The notes under the pieces are model-generated. The model had not been told where the DNA came from. It did no database searches and was given only the letters and a program-made list of their open reading frames with translations. The position numbers and the translations under genes are program-made. DNA of 64,000 nt from the NCBI RefSeq assembly GCF_000745975.1, contig NZ_JQKJ01000010.1, positions 62,001-126,000 of the forward strand. The letters are read 5' to 3'. Source of the stretch: Desulfobacter vibrioformis DSM 8776 (GTDB lineage Bacteria > Desulfobacterota > Desulfobacteria > Desulfobacterales > Desulfobacteraceae). Position 1 is the first letter of the stretch. Each line of letters begins with the position of its first letter. Shown in pieces: positions 1 through 8,863 of this stretch.

Positions 1-1163
1 ATCTCATCAGGTTGGTCCTGTGGTGTGAGAAAGGAGATATGCTTTCCAAGAACCTCACGCTCATCGTAACCGTAGATCCGCCTGGCCCCCCTGTTCCAGC
101 TGACAATCTCCCCTTCAAGGGTTTTGCCGATAATGGCATCATCAGATGACTCAACGATACGGGCAATCCGGCGTAGAGCCTGTTCAGACCGCAGCCGCGA
201 CTCCTGGATACGGGCATTGTAGATTGCCATTGAACAGACCTTAGCCAGAGGCAGGGCCAGAGCCAGATAACGCTCTTTATACTCCCGGAAGGTGAGGTCA
301 TCAATTTCCAGAATACCCAGACAGACCCCTTTGTATCCCATGTATATTGCAAATCCGCGACCTGAATCTGTCCATGCAAACTGTTTTCCAGCACTTAATC
401 CGGACGCTTCCTGCCCATTACAAAAAGGCGCATAGAATATGCGGCCAGGGGCGAAAAGAAGGTTAAACAGCTCCTCAATATGGCCAATGGCCTCCTTTTC
501 ACTCTCTGAAGCCATCAGAATATTCATCAGATCAATCAACATCAGGTGATCTGCAAAAAAGTGATCAGGAGGCGGTGACATACCGCTCCGACTTTGGCGT
601 AGATCCGCCACAAGACGTTCCATAGAGAGTTTTAGCATATCCACGCCTATGGGAATTGATTCGGTTGGCAGGTCAAGATATCTGCCCAGGGCAGATAATT
701 CGGCATGGCAATTTCCGCCGACAGAGGTGTTTAACAGGGTAAGTTTCTTTGTGGTCTCATGAAAAAATTCTCTGGCTGTCTCCTGATCAAATCCCCACGC
801 TGCAATCTCTTGCCTCCAGTTCAACAGCCAGCCGGGGGTCATAAGATATGCCCCCTCCGCGATAAGGTGATCGACCATGGCAGAGGGAGCTACCAGGTAA
901 AAACATAACTTTGGAGCCAACAGAAAAGCTGAACTGCCCCCCTTGCTGATGGCGTCACACCCACCCAGACAGCCACCACCAATGATCGCATCCACCCCTT
1001 CAGTCTCACTGGAGAAGCGGTGTGACAGAGCCTCCCCTCCTTTTTGAAAACTCTGCTGACAGGAAAGATCATAGGTCTCTATCTCCAGGCCAGATAGATC
1101 CCGGGAAGCTGCCACCACAGCTTCCACCTCTTTCAGGAAATACGGGCAACAGAGAAGTCTCAT
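1..1163 (-). CDS. DUF1638 - GAF-like - PAS sensor protein (C-terminus beyond window)
   Basis: Open frame read from ATG at 1163 down to base 1 with no stop, so the 3' part lies outside the window. The first ~200 residues resemble DUF1638 (glycine-rich IIGGGCLGGCDAI, then YLMTPGWLLNWRQE), a family seen near corrinoid-dependent methyltransferases. The middle (~200-330) looks like a GAF-type sensor. The last visible part (~335-387) is a PAS domain (ESSDDAIIGKTLEGEIVSWN, then GYDEREVLGKH). A histidine kinase or other output domain would be expected next but is not visible. The start codon lies one base after the stop of the methyltransferase gene, so the two are probably translated together. Inferred role: sensing corrinoid or methyl-donor state for this cluster. 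DUF1638 and GAF assignments are by eye; PAS is clearer. Confidence 0.75.
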   Translation of the reverse strand, partial: MRLLCCPYFLKEVEAVVAASRDLSGLEIETYDLSCQQSFQKGGEALSHRFSSETEGVDAIIGGGCLGGCDAISKGGSSAFLLAPKLCFYLVAPSAMVDHLIAEGAYLMTPGWLLNWRQEIAAWGFDQETAREFFHETTKKLTLLNTSVGGNCHAELSALGRYLDLPTESIPIGVDMLKLSMERLVADLRQSRSGMSPPPDHFFADHLMLIDLMNILMASESEKEAIGHIEELFNLLFAPGRIFYAPFCNGQEASGLSAGKQFAWTDSGRGFAIYMGYKGVCLGILEIDDLTFREYKERYLALALPLAKVCSMAIYNARIQESRLRSEQALRRIARIVESSDDAIIGKTLEGEIVSWNRGARRIYGYDEREVLGKHISFLTPQDQPDE

Positions 1164-1164
1164 G

Positions 1165-2217
1165 TCACACATCCTCAGCATTGATCCAGTTCAAAGGGTA
1201 CTGCCCCCAGCGGCGCACCGCGTCAGCAACCGCCAGCAGGATATCCTCATTGACCATCAGGGGGATCTCCCCATGATTGTCCGACAGGACAAATCCGCCT
1301 CCCGGCCCAGCCAGGGCAATGGCCCGCTTCACTTCTGACTCAATATCTTCTGAACGCCAACTTCCCATTGCAAGCGCATTCAGGTCTCCTACAAGCGTAA
1401 GTTTTCCCCTGCACAGCGATTTCAATGCACCAAGATCCTCCTCTGCACTGGCGCTCATGCCAACGAAACCCGCTCTGAAAATTTCATTCACAACCGGCAC
1501 CCCCGTTCCAGATGCCATGTGAATCATCACAGCACCATTTATACGGGAGATAACATTGACAGCTGTCGGTAATCCGTACTGCAATATAAAATCCCGGGAC
1601 ATGATAGCAGGCGAGAACGCAGGGTCAGAATAGAGTATGGATGCCGCCCCGGCCTTGAGCTGTGCGTTAGCCCATGCCACACAGTATTGCGTGTTTATCA
1701 GAAGAAGACGCTCAAGCAGATCCGGCCGTTCATGGATCAGATCAAGATACGGCCCGAATCCCATCTGCATGATGGGCAGAGAGGTGGGTGAGATAATAAC
1801 GCCGGCAATCGGGATATCGTTGCCAACAGCAGCCTTTAGCCGACCTGTTGATTGCAGAACCCCCTGCAACGGCTGGTTACCAGCCACCTCAGGAGGATCA
1901 AGAAGAGAGATCTCTTCTGCCCTTCTGATAATGGGAGCTCCGGCGTTTGGTGGGCCATTGTCACAATAGAGGGCCTCTCCGCCCCAGGCCAGAATCTCCA
2001 GCGCTGCAAACGGGTAGCAGCAGAGTATGTCGTTGCCGAACATTCTGTGAAGCTTAAGCTGCCCTTCCACCACATTCCGGGGCCGGGAAAAATACTCCTT
2101 GATCGTGAGCCCCATCTGTCTGGCAGGATGCATGTTGGCAGAGAGCACATAAGGCACCCTGTCCGGCTCTCTGTGTGAGAGTGCGATCTGCAATCTTTGA
2201 CTGGAGGTCATTCCCAT
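1165..2217 (-). CDS. uroporphyrinogen decarboxylase-family (MtaA/CmuA-like) corrinoid methyltransferase
   Basis: 350 residues, the usual length for UroD-fold methyltransferases that move methyl groups between a corrinoid protein and a thiol or other acceptor. The N-terminus (SSQRLQIALSHREPDRVPY) is typical of the family. The pairing with a B12-binding protein supports methyl transfer rather than haem synthesis. Odd point: the region that usually gives the zinc ligands (HxC and a later Cys) reads H233-M-A235 and SDNHGE around 312-317, so the classical cysteine ligands are absent. Metal use or substrate may therefore differ from MtaA. ATG 2217 is preceded by GGAGG at seven bases and overlaps the end of the corrinoid gene by 10 bases. 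The methyl donor or acceptor cannot be told from sequence. Confidence 0.85.
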   Translation of the reverse strand: MGMTSSQRLQIALSHREPDRVPYVLSANMHPARQMGLTIKEYFSRPRNVVEGQLKLHRMFGNDILCCYPFAALEILAWGGEALYCDNGPPNAGAPIIRRAEEISLLDPPEVAGNQPLQGVLQSTGRLKAAVGNDIPIAGVIISPTSLPIMQMGFGPYLDLIHERPDLLERLLLINTQYCVAWANAQLKAGAASILYSDPAFSPAIMSRDFILQYGLPTAVNVISRINGAVMIHMASGTGVPVVNEIFRAGFVGMSASAEEDLGALKSLCRGKLTLVGDLNALAMGSWRSEDIESEVKRAIALAGPGGGFVLSDNHGEIPLMVNEDILLAVADAVRRWGQYPLNWINAEDV

Positions 2218-2858
2218 ATCCGATCCTCCATTAAAGTTCTGACGATTCTAACGGCTTCACCTGAGTTGCTCCCCATACAGTGTGCCCCGACCTCTTTCCA
2301 TAGCATTGGCGCAAGACGGAAAGGCGCCCCGCCAACCACAACCACAACTCTGCTGCCAGCCCTCCTCAACCCCGCCACCACATCCTTGACACACACGGCT
2401 GAAGTGAGCATCAGACAGGAGATAAGAAGAATATCCAGTTGATCCTTCAGGGCCCTCTCCACCAGATCATCAGCCTTGAGACCATGACCATAATCCAGAA
2501 GATCATACCCGGAAGAGCGAAGCGCAGATATAACCATGCGCTTACCCAGCGCGTGGTAATCCTCTATCACGCCAATGCCAACTCTGGGACGACCATATAT
2601 AGAACAGGTATTTTCCAGAAGAAGCCTTCCCACAACTCTTTCGCAAATCCGTCCTGCCATGTAAACCTGCGAAAGAGAGATATCGCCACCCTCCCAGGAG
2701 ACACCGATCTGTTCAAGAGCCGGGATAACCACATCTTCCACAAGACGCAGATCTCCTCCCTGGGATGACAGGTTATCAAGCAGCATACTGCACCGATCTG
2801 CGTCTATATGCAGAAGCGCATCCATGAACTGTTTCGCTCGCTTATTGAGTTCTGTCAT
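2208..2858 (-). CDS. B12-binding corrinoid protein (MtaC/MetH-like)
   Basis: 216 residues. The N-terminal half (to ~85) is a helical cap of the methionine-synthase B12-binding type. The C-terminal half is a Rossmann-like cobalamin domain with the DxHxxG motif D100-Y-H102-A-L-G105, where H102 would be the lower cobalt ligand. Later GGAP and SNSGEA segments match the remaining nucleotide-loop contacts. It would be the methyl carrier for the UroD-type methyltransferase encoded immediately downstream. The ATG at 2858 was chosen because AGGAGG sits just upstream; an in-frame start 21 bases further upstream lacks such a site. First gene of the three-gene minus-strand cluster. No substrate-specific (MtaB-like) methyltransferase is present in the window. 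Confidence 0.9.
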   Translation of the reverse strand: MTELNKRAKQFMDALLHIDADRCSMLLDNLSSQGGDLRLVEDVVIPALEQIGVSWEGGDISLSQVYMAGRICERVVGRLLLENTCSIYGRPRVGIGVIEDYHALGKRMVISALRSSGYDLLDYGHGLKADDLVERALKDQLDILLISCLMLTSAVCVKDVVAGLRRAGSRVVVVVGGAPFRLAPMLWKEVGAHCMGSNSGEAVRIVRTLMEDRIWE

Positions 2859-2999
2859 CGTCTCCTCCTGCCAGAACAACTCACCGATCAGATTTTACCA
2901 CCTGATATGACGTTCAAGAATAGAACCGAAATCATACTTCTGAATCTCATCTTTTCGGGTATTAAAGTACCACCGATATCAGATTGTTATCAAGAAAAA

Positions 3000-4031
3000 T
3001 TATGTTTTCCCCAGCTGGCCGCATCCGGCACTGACGGACCGGCCCCTGCTCCATCGTTTGATCACAAACACCCCTTTATCAGTGAGAATTTGGGCAAATT
3101 CATGCATCTGTTCATCACTGGGGCTTTGGTGGTTAAAACCTGTCACAGGGTTGTAGGGAATCAGGTTCAGGCGCACGGGCAAAGGATGGATGAACCGGGC
3201 CAGTGCCCGGGCATGGTCCATGGAGTCGTTTACGCCTTTGATCAGAATATATTCAAAAAGAAAGACGCCCCTTGGGGGCAAGGGATACGCTTCAAGGCTT
3301 TTTTTCAGTGCAGCAAGGGGCCAGCGCCGGTTCACCGGCATCAGGGCCGACCGGATGGCATCCTCCGGTCCGTTAATGGAGACTGCCAGACGGATGTTGG
3401 GGTAGTTCAACCGGGCCAGCCGCTCAATCCCCGGCACCACACCGCAGGTGGAGATGGTCATGTGGCGCAGGGCAATGTCGCAGCCTTTCTGGCTGTTGAG
3501 TACCCTGACAGCGGTCATTACCGCATCAAAATTGTCAAAGGGCTCTCCCATGCCCATGAAAACGATATTCTTAATGTCATGGCCCAGGGTATGCCTGGCA
3601 TTGAACACCTGGCCCACGATTTCAGCGGCTGACAGGCTGCGTTTGAACCCCATGCGGGCGGTCTGGCAGAAACGGCATCCCATTTTGCACCCCACCTGGC
3701 TTGAGACGCAAAGGGTATTGTGCCGGGTCATGGGAATAATCACGGATTCAATGTTCAGGCCGTCGGAAAGCCGGGTGATGAACTTGACCAGTTCACCCGC
3801 CTTGAATGTCTCTTCCACCTTGCCGGGCACCAGCGCAATGGCTTTTTCAAGGGCAGCCCAAAGCTTTAAAGAGTTTTTGAATTCCGGGGCATTACCAATC
3901 TCTTTTCCGCCGTTTTTAAACACTTCCCGGTACAGCGCTTCGGCATGAAACAGCCCTTTGCCGTAATCATTGCGCAACGTCCGGGTGAGCTGCTCCAAAG
4001 GCAGGCCAAAGATATCAATAACAGGTTTCAT
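3000..4031 (-). CDS. rlmN: 23S rRNA (adenine-2503-C2)-methyltransferase RlmN
   Basis: 343 residues, the normal family length. A radical SAM enzyme that methylates C2 of A2503 in 23S rRNA and also A37 of some tRNAs. The cluster motif CX3CX2C is at C115, C119 and C122. The downstream GMGEPFDNFD segment binds SAM. The C-terminal C337 (SAGCGQL) matches the catalytic cysteine that forms the methylene-protein intermediate. The resistance enzyme Cfr is a close relative, but the core-gene setting and the motifs fit RlmN. No strong ribosome binding site is seen before ATG 4031. The gene lies between the corrinoid cluster and a divergent esterase. Confidence 0.92.
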   Translation of the reverse strand: MKPVIDIFGLPLEQLTRTLRNDYGKGLFHAEALYREVFKNGGKEIGNAPEFKNSLKLWAALEKAIALVPGKVEETFKAGELVKFITRLSDGLNIESVIIPMTRHNTLCVSSQVGCKMGCRFCQTARMGFKRSLSAAEIVGQVFNARHTLGHDIKNIVFMGMGEPFDNFDAVMTAVRVLNSQKGCDIALRHMTISTCGVVPGIERLARLNYPNIRLAVSINGPEDAIRSALMPVNRRWPLAALKKSLEAYPLPPRGVFLFEYILIKGVNDSMDHARALARFIHPLPVRLNLIPYNPVTGFNHQSPSDEQMHEFAQILTDKGVFVIKRWSRGRSVSAGCGQLGKT

Positions 4032-4123
4032 GGCGAATATATATCACAGGCCCCCAAATTTGCCTATGACAGAGAAGTCATTTATAATGCCTGAACAAAA
4101 ACCTGTTTTTGAAGGAGATTATT

Positions 4124-4756
4124 TTGAAAAAAAGCCTGATAGCCCTGACGATAGTGGTTGCAAGCGTCTTTGGATACCGGTTTTGGGCCGGTGAAAAAAC
4201 CTATGAAATAAAGAATATTCCCATAACCGTGTCGCGCATTGTCTGTTTCGGCGACAGTCTGACCCGGGGGTACGGTGCCACCCGGGGAAAAGAGTATCCG
4301 GCCCGGCTGGAAGAGATGACCGGTATTGAGGTCATTAATTCCGGGGTGTCGGGAAATACCACGGCAGACGGACTGGCCCGGCTGGAAGATGATGTGCTGG
4401 CCTTTGAACCGGATGTGGTACTGATCACCCTTGGCGGTAATGATTTGAAAAACCGGGTGGGCGTAGACACGGCCCGGGCCAATCTGGTCAATGTTATCCA
4501 GCGCATTCAGGCTGCCGGGGCCATGGTGGTTCTTGGCGGTATCGACATTCCCCTGTACGGCAAAGGATATGCCCAAATGTATGACGCCGTGGCCCGGCAG
4601 ACCGGTTCGGTTCTGATTCCCAATATCCTTGAGGGCATATTCGGCAGCCCGGATTTAATGAGTGATTCCATTCATCCCAATGACAAGGGATATGAGACGA
4701 TGGCCGGATATTTTTATAACGCCCTGGCCCCTTTTTTGCGTCTTAGAAAAAAATGA
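4124..4756 (+). CDS. SGNH/GDSL-type esterase (TesA-like arylesterase / lysophospholipase)
   Basis: 210 residues. Hydrolyses esters or thioesters, most likely outside the inner membrane. The first ~20 residues (KKSLIALTIVVASVFGY) form a signal anchor. The four SGNH blocks are visible: FGDSL with nucleophile S45, the SGVSGNT glycine, GGND with N106, and the D181-x-x-H184 pair. The start is taken as TTG 4124 because GAAGGAG lies six bases before it. An earlier in-frame TTG at 4109 is possible, but the SD sequence would then lie inside the gene. It is transcribed divergently from rlmN. The exact substrate is unknown. Confidence 0.85.
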   Translation: MKKSLIALTIVVASVFGYRFWAGEKTYEIKNIPITVSRIVCFGDSLTRGYGATRGKEYPARLEEMTGIEVINSGVSGNTTADGLARLEDDVLAFEPDVVLITLGGNDLKNRVGVDTARANLVNVIQRIQAAGAMVVLGGIDIPLYGKGYAQMYDAVARQTGSVLIPNILEGIFGSPDLMSDSIHPNDKGYETMAGYFYNALAPFLRLRKK

Positions 4757-4793
4757 GGAACTAAATATTAATGAACCCGTAAAAAGGCCAATC

Positions 4794-4921
4794 GATGGCT
4801 AAGTAAAAATCTTCGCCTACAAGGCATGGTGACTGACCAGGGGCGAAGGCATACATATAGTATGTCAAGCGTCTGGTCAGGCGCCATAACGCAGTAGGCG
4901 GAGACTTTTTACGACGCCATC
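4794..4921. repeat. long imperfect palindrome with CATACAT..AGTATG centre
   Basis: Two arms of about 60 bases pair imperfectly: the left arm begins GATGGCTAAGTAAAAATCTT, and the reverse complement of the right arm begins GATGGCGTCGTAAAAAGTCT. Both contain CGCCTAC and CTGACCAG. The centre is CATACATATAGTATG. The right end overlaps the stop codon of the iron-sulfur gene at 4920-4922. One arm recurs at 16135-16200. It looks like a dispersed palindromic element, possibly also acting as a terminator between these convergent genes. Confidence 0.8.
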
Positions 4922-5978
4922 AAATATTCCCTCTTTCCTGGGCCATAGCCAGGTATGTCTCAATGGTATTTTCAGGCGGATCATATTGATCTGTTTCCTG
5001 CTTTTTAACCAGGGCAATGGCATCGGACGGACAGACAGGCACACACACACCGCAGCCGATACAGCGGTCAAGGACCACCCTTGCCGCATCATCCACGACA
5101 ATGGCATCCATATGGCAGCGGGTTATACAGGCTTGGCACCCCACACACGCATCCGCATCAACCTGGGCAAAATAGTTGGAGTGTACGGCCTTTGACGGCT
5201 GTTCAAGCTTTTTCAGGTTCACCAGCACCTGGCAGCAGCACCCGCAGCACATGCAGATATTACCGGGGTCCTTTGCGTTGCCCGGTTGGAGAACAAGCCC
5301 TGCCTGCCGCCCTTTTTCAAGAATCGCCAGGGCTTCTTCCACATCAATGGACCGGCCCAGGCCGTTTCCTTCGTAATAGTAGGCCCCGCCACCAAAGGAG
5401 AGGCACACCTCCATGGGGTAATCACAGGGTTGGCCCACCATGCCATGCTCCTTGCGGCAGATACAGTCACTGACCACAATTTTCTTTTGTTTGGAAATAA
5501 TCTCTTCGGCGATTTCATAGGGCATGGTGGCCAGGTCCACAGTCACCTCTTTTGACACCGGGATGACACGCAGCTGTTTGGTTTTATGTTTAACCCAGCT
5601 CTCTTTCATATATTGGGGCAGGTATTCATTCACATCCCTGATCAGGTCCGTATTGAGCCGGTTGAGGTTGAATTCCCAGATACCGATCACAAACTGGATG
5701 GCCATATATGACGGAGAATCCTCTTTGCCGGTCCTGAAAATCAGCCCTTTTTTGGAAATCTCCATGAGTGTGTTGCCTAAGCTGTCCGGATCCATGGACA
5801 GACGCTGGGCAATAACCGGCACAGGTTCCGGCCACATGTTCAGCCCAAGCACAATGGCGGCCTCTTCCTGTGTAAACAGCCGTTCAAGAATTTTTACTTC
5901 AACACCGGAATCTGTTGCCGGAAATCCTGCCGGCATTTTATCCAGGTGCAGGGCCAGTTTTTTATAAAGATCTGTCAT
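4920..5978 (-). CDS. 4Fe-4S dicluster protein with N-terminal winged-helix-like region
   Basis: 352 residues. Residues ~1-100 look like a winged-helix domain (TQEEAAIVLGLNMWPEPV), followed by a linker. Next come a cysteine-rich middle (SDCICRKE, then CMCCGCCC near 250) and two ferredoxin-type motifs near the C-terminus: CVGCQACITRCHMDA and CIGCGVCVPVCPSDA. This arrangement occurs in many cytoplasmic iron-sulfur proteins of sulfate reducers; the electron partner is unknown. ATG 5978 is preceded by AAAGGAG at nine bases. The next gene upstream on this strand is a TetR regulator about 150 bases away, so control by that regulator is possible but unproven. Confidence 0.8.
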   Translation of the reverse strand: MTDLYKKLALHLDKMPAGFPATDSGVEVKILERLFTQEEAAIVLGLNMWPEPVPVIAQRLSMDPDSLGNTLMEISKKGLIFRTGKEDSPSYMAIQFVIGIWEFNLNRLNTDLIRDVNEYLPQYMKESWVKHKTKQLRVIPVSKEVTVDLATMPYEIAEEIISKQKKIVVSDCICRKEHGMVGQPCDYPMEVCLSFGGGAYYYEGNGLGRSIDVEEALAILEKGRQAGLVLQPGNAKDPGNICMCCGCCCQVLVNLKKLEQPSKAVHSNYFAQVDADACVGCQACITRCHMDAIVVDDAARVVLDRCIGCGVCVPVCPSDAIALVKKQETDQYDPPENTIETYLAMAQERGNI

Positions 5979-6126
5979 GGCACAATTCTCCTTTCATGAG
6001 AAAATGAATTTCCCATCCCTCCCCTACCCGTTCAATTTAATGATAAAAACGGTCTGCGGTACTGATTTTATAAAAACCGAAAAGATGCAAAACAGCTTTG
6101 GCGGGAATCGCAAAACAGGACGATAT

Positions 6127-6747
6127 TCAGGGCTGTACTTGATTAAATGTTGATCTGCAATTTAAGATTTTCAAGGTCGTGTTCTTAAAAAAGTCGGCAA
6201 TTTCCTTAATAAGGTCGGGATCATCCACTGAATTTTTCACAATACCGAAGCCCTCTGACAAGGCAAAAATTTTGGCGGCAGCCTTCTTTTTATCCTCCAC
6301 ACTGGCAAGGCCTGTCTCTTCCCAGCCTGAGATCTCCTCAATGCCGAATTCAATGAATTTAAGCATCATGCCCCGGATTCTTTCCCTGATTTTCTCATCC
6401 CGGAATCCCATGGCATAGCAGGACCAGAACACCGCATCCCGCTGGGGCCAGGTGCCGCTGGTGTCAAAAAGGATTTCCAGCAGGGTCTCCATGCGCTCCC
6501 GGGAGCTGGTAAGGGTCTCCAGTTCCTTGAGATAATGGTTCATGGAAGATTCATAAAGAAAATCCACCATTTCCATGATCAGGCCTTCCTTACTCTTGAA
6601 ATAATGAATCAGCAGGCCTGAATTGACGCCCATGCGCTTTGCGATTTTACCGATGGTCATACCTTTGAAGCCTTCTTCTTCCACAACCTTGTAGGTATGT
6701 CTCAGTATTTCAGGTTTTCTGATATGAGATATGCTTTTTCTTCCCAT
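6127..6747 (-). CDS. TetR-family transcriptional regulator
   Basis: 206 residues. The N-terminal ~60 residues form a TetR helix-turn-helix (EILRHTYKVVEEEGFKGMTI, then IAKRMGVNSGLLIHYFKSKE). The rest is an all-helical ligand and dimer domain resembling the BetI-type C-terminus. It is divergent from surE, and a perfect 17-bp palindrome lies in the shared promoter region 37 bases before its start, a plausible autoregulatory site. Likely targets are its own gene, the downstream 4Fe-4S gene or the divergent surE unit. The ligand is unknown. Confidence 0.88.
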   Translation of the reverse strand: MGRKSISHIRKPEILRHTYKVVEEEGFKGMTIGKIAKRMGVNSGLLIHYFKSKEGLIMEMVDFLYESSMNHYLKELETLTSSRERMETLLEILFDTSGTWPQRDAVFWSCYAMGFRDEKIRERIRGMMLKFIEFGIEEISGWEETGLASVEDKKKAAAKIFALSEGFGIVKNSVDDPDLIKEIADFFKNTTLKILNCRSTFNQVQP

Positions 6748-6783
6748 AAATTATTTTGCCTATTTTTTATTGTTTATACGCTA

Positions 6784-6800
6784 ATCAATTTATAATTGAT
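6784..6800. promoter_or_regulatory. candidate TetR operator (perfect palindrome)
   Basis: ATCAATT-TAT-AATTGAT is a perfect inverted repeat with seven-base arms, placed in the AT-rich divergent region between the tetR gene (start 6747) and surE (start 6922). Position and symmetry fit a TetR-type operator. No binding evidence is available. Confidence 0.45.
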
Positions 6801-6921
6801 ATAAGGGCACTGCCTTTTTTTGTCAATTTTTATTGCAGGCGGCTCCCCTTTTATGTTTTATCAACACAAGCGTAAACATTTTTTTTAGGCACACAAATCT
6901 GCAACAGGAATAAAACAAGCT

Positions 6922-7671
6922 ATGAAAATATTAGTGACAAACGACGACGGCTACCGCGCCCCGGGTATCCGAGCCCTGTTTAACGCATTAAAATCAGACC
7001 ATGAGGTGACCCTGGCAGCCCCGGACAGGGAAAAAAGTGCCGTGGGCCATGGCATCACCCTGCACACGCCCCTGAAACACCAGAAAGTGCGCCTGGGACA
7101 CAGCGATATTGTCCATGCGGTTACCGGCAACCCGGCCGACTGCGTCAAACTGGCCCTGTTTGATATCTGCGACCAGACACCGGATCTTGTGATTTCAGGG
7201 ATCAATGCCGGGTCCAACACCGGGATAAACATCAACTACTCCGGTACCGTGGGTGCAGCCCGGGAAGCAGCCATTAACGGAATTCCAGCCATTGCCGTAT
7301 CCATCCAGTACGGTGAGGTCATGGACTTTCACGGCATGGCAGCCTATACCGCGTCCATTCTGGATAAAGCCATGGCCCTGGATCTTCCCCCGGGGGTTTT
7401 CCTGAACATCAACGCCCCGGCCATTTCCTTTGACCGGATCGCCGGCACAAAGGTAACGGCCCAGGCAGATAACAACCTGGCCTATGTGTTTGACCGCCGC
7501 CGGGATCCCAGGGACCGGACATATTACTGGTACGCCGGGATGACGCCGGAGGTGCCATGTAAAGGGTCTGATAATAATGCACTGCTTAAAAATTTTATCT
7601 CCATCACACCGCTGCAGTGCGACATGACTGCCCATGCGGCCATGGATATGATTGCAAAGGCTGGATTCTAA
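6922..7671 (+). CDS. surE: 5'-nucleotidase SurE
   Basis: 249 residues. A metal-dependent nucleoside monophosphate (and exopolyphosphate) phosphatase of the cytoplasm. Visible family residues are N7-D8-D9-G10 at the N-terminus (metal site), S39 in DREKSAVGH, N95 in SGINAGSNTG, and the NYSGTVGAAREA block. It is the first gene of a tight same-strand run: its TAA is followed immediately by the ATG of the MFS transporter gene. surE often sits near stress genes, but here it heads a transporter / DUF4438 / membrane-protein unit, which is unusual. The ribosome binding site before ATG 6922 is weak. Confidence 0.93.
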   Translation: MKILVTNDDGYRAPGIRALFNALKSDHEVTLAAPDREKSAVGHGITLHTPLKHQKVRLGHSDIVHAVTGNPADCVKLALFDICDQTPDLVISGINAGSNTGININYSGTVGAAREAAINGIPAIAVSIQYGEVMDFHGMAAYTASILDKAMALDLPPGVFLNINAPAISFDRIAGTKVTAQADNNLAYVFDRRRDPRDRTYYWYAGMTPEVPCKGSDNNALLKNFISITPLQCDMTAHAAMDMIAKAGF

Positions 7672-8853
7672 ATGACAATGCCAGATAAAACCACGGCACA
7701 GGCTTCCGAATTTCCCACGCCCGAATTTCAGACATACAGGGTCACCACCATTGCATTTGCCCATTTTGTCCATGATCTTTACACAAGCTTTCTGGCCCCC
7801 CTGCTGCCCCTGATTATTGAAAAACTCGCCCTGACCCTGAGCCAGGCAGGTCTTTTATCCATGGTCATGCAGATCCCTTCCCTGGCCAACCCGTTCATCG
7901 GTCTGTTTGCCGACAATAAAGGGCTGGCCCGGTGGCTGGTGATCCTGGCCCCTACCCTGACGGCCATTCCCATGAGCGTCATCGGCATTGCCCCGTCCTA
8001 TGGTATGCTGCTGGTCCTGGTCTTTGTCGCCGGCATCTCGGTATCCCTTTTCCATGTTCCTGCCCCGGTGACTGTGGCAAGGTATTCAGGAAAATTCAAA
8101 GGCCGGGGCATGAGTTTTTTCATGACCGGAGGGGAGCTTGCCAGGACAATGGGACCCATCCTTGCCGTGGCTGCGGTATCTGTTCTGGGGCTGGCCCGTT
8201 TCCATTTTATCCTGGCCCTGGCCCTGGCCACCTCCGTGCTGTTGTTCATAACCCTGGAACCCACCCAGGAGCCGCTCAAAGCAAAGCGGCGGGGATCTTT
8301 AACCCAGGCCTACAAAGAAGTCCGCCATATACTCAATCCCCTGGCAGGAATCCTTTCGGCCCGGGCCATGATGCACGGATCCATGGGCATGTTTTTAACG
8401 GTGTATGTGGAACAGGCCACAGGCTCTTTGTGGCTGGGGGGAACGGCCCTGACCCTGTATGAGGCCACAGGCGTTGCAGGCATCCTGTCCGCAGGCACCC
8501 TGTCCGACCGCCTGGGCCGCCAACGGGTGCTGTTCTGGGCATTGACCGTGGCGCCCGTGAGCATCTTGCTGTTTGCCCTGACATCCGGATGGATCCAGGT
8601 GCTTTGGCTTCTGATCACAGGGTTCACCGTATTGTCAACCACCCCTGTGATGCTGGCCCTGGTCCAGGAGAATGCCAGGGAAAATCCTGCGGCGGCCAAC
8701 GGTCTTTTTATGATGATCTCCTTTGCCGTAAGATCCCTGGCCGTTGTTGCGGCAGGGGCCATTGCTGACGTATTCGGAATGAACATGATGTTTATCGTCT
8801 CAGCCCTGGCAGGCTTCACCGCAATCCCGTTTTTGATTAAATTAAAAAAATAA
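7672..8853 (+). CDS. major facilitator superfamily transporter (fosmidomycin-resistance-like)
   Basis: 393 residues with about twelve hydrophobic segments. The opening segment [20 protein letters not shown] and the [11 protein letters not shown] segment resemble the Fsr / YfnC-type efflux branch of MFS. A charged loop near 200-220 ([18 protein letters not shown]) separates the halves, and the motif-A-like LSDRLGRQR lies at about 280. ATG 7672 directly follows the surE stop; a second ATG at 7678 could also serve. Likely an inner-membrane proton-driven exporter, substrate unknown. It is co-transcribed with the DUF4438 gene 10 bases downstream. Confidence 0.85.
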   Translation: MTMPDKTTAQASEFPTPEFQTYRVTTIAFAHFVHDLYTSFLAPLLPLIIEKLALTLSQAGLLSMVMQIPSLANPFIGLFADNKGLARWLVILAPTLTAIPMSVIGIAPSYGMLLVLVFVAGISVSLFHVPAPVTVARYSGKFKGRGMSFFMTGGELARTMGPILAVAAVSVLGLARFHFILALALATSVLLFITLEPTQEPLKAKRRGSLTQAYKEVRHILNPLAGILSARAMMHGSMGMFLTVYVEQATGSLWLGGTALTLYEATGVAGILSAGTLSDRLGRQRVLFWALTVAPVSILLFALTSGWIQVLWLLITGFTVLSTTPVMLALVQENARENPAAANGLFMMISFAVRSLAVVAAGAIADVFGMNMMFIVSALAGFTAIPFLIKLKK

Positions 8854-8863
8854 GGCGTATGTC

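Noticed and set aside
1022-2442. Several 80-110-codon plus-strand frames over the corrinoid cluster
   Set aside because: All are opposite genes with clear domain motifs on the minus strand.
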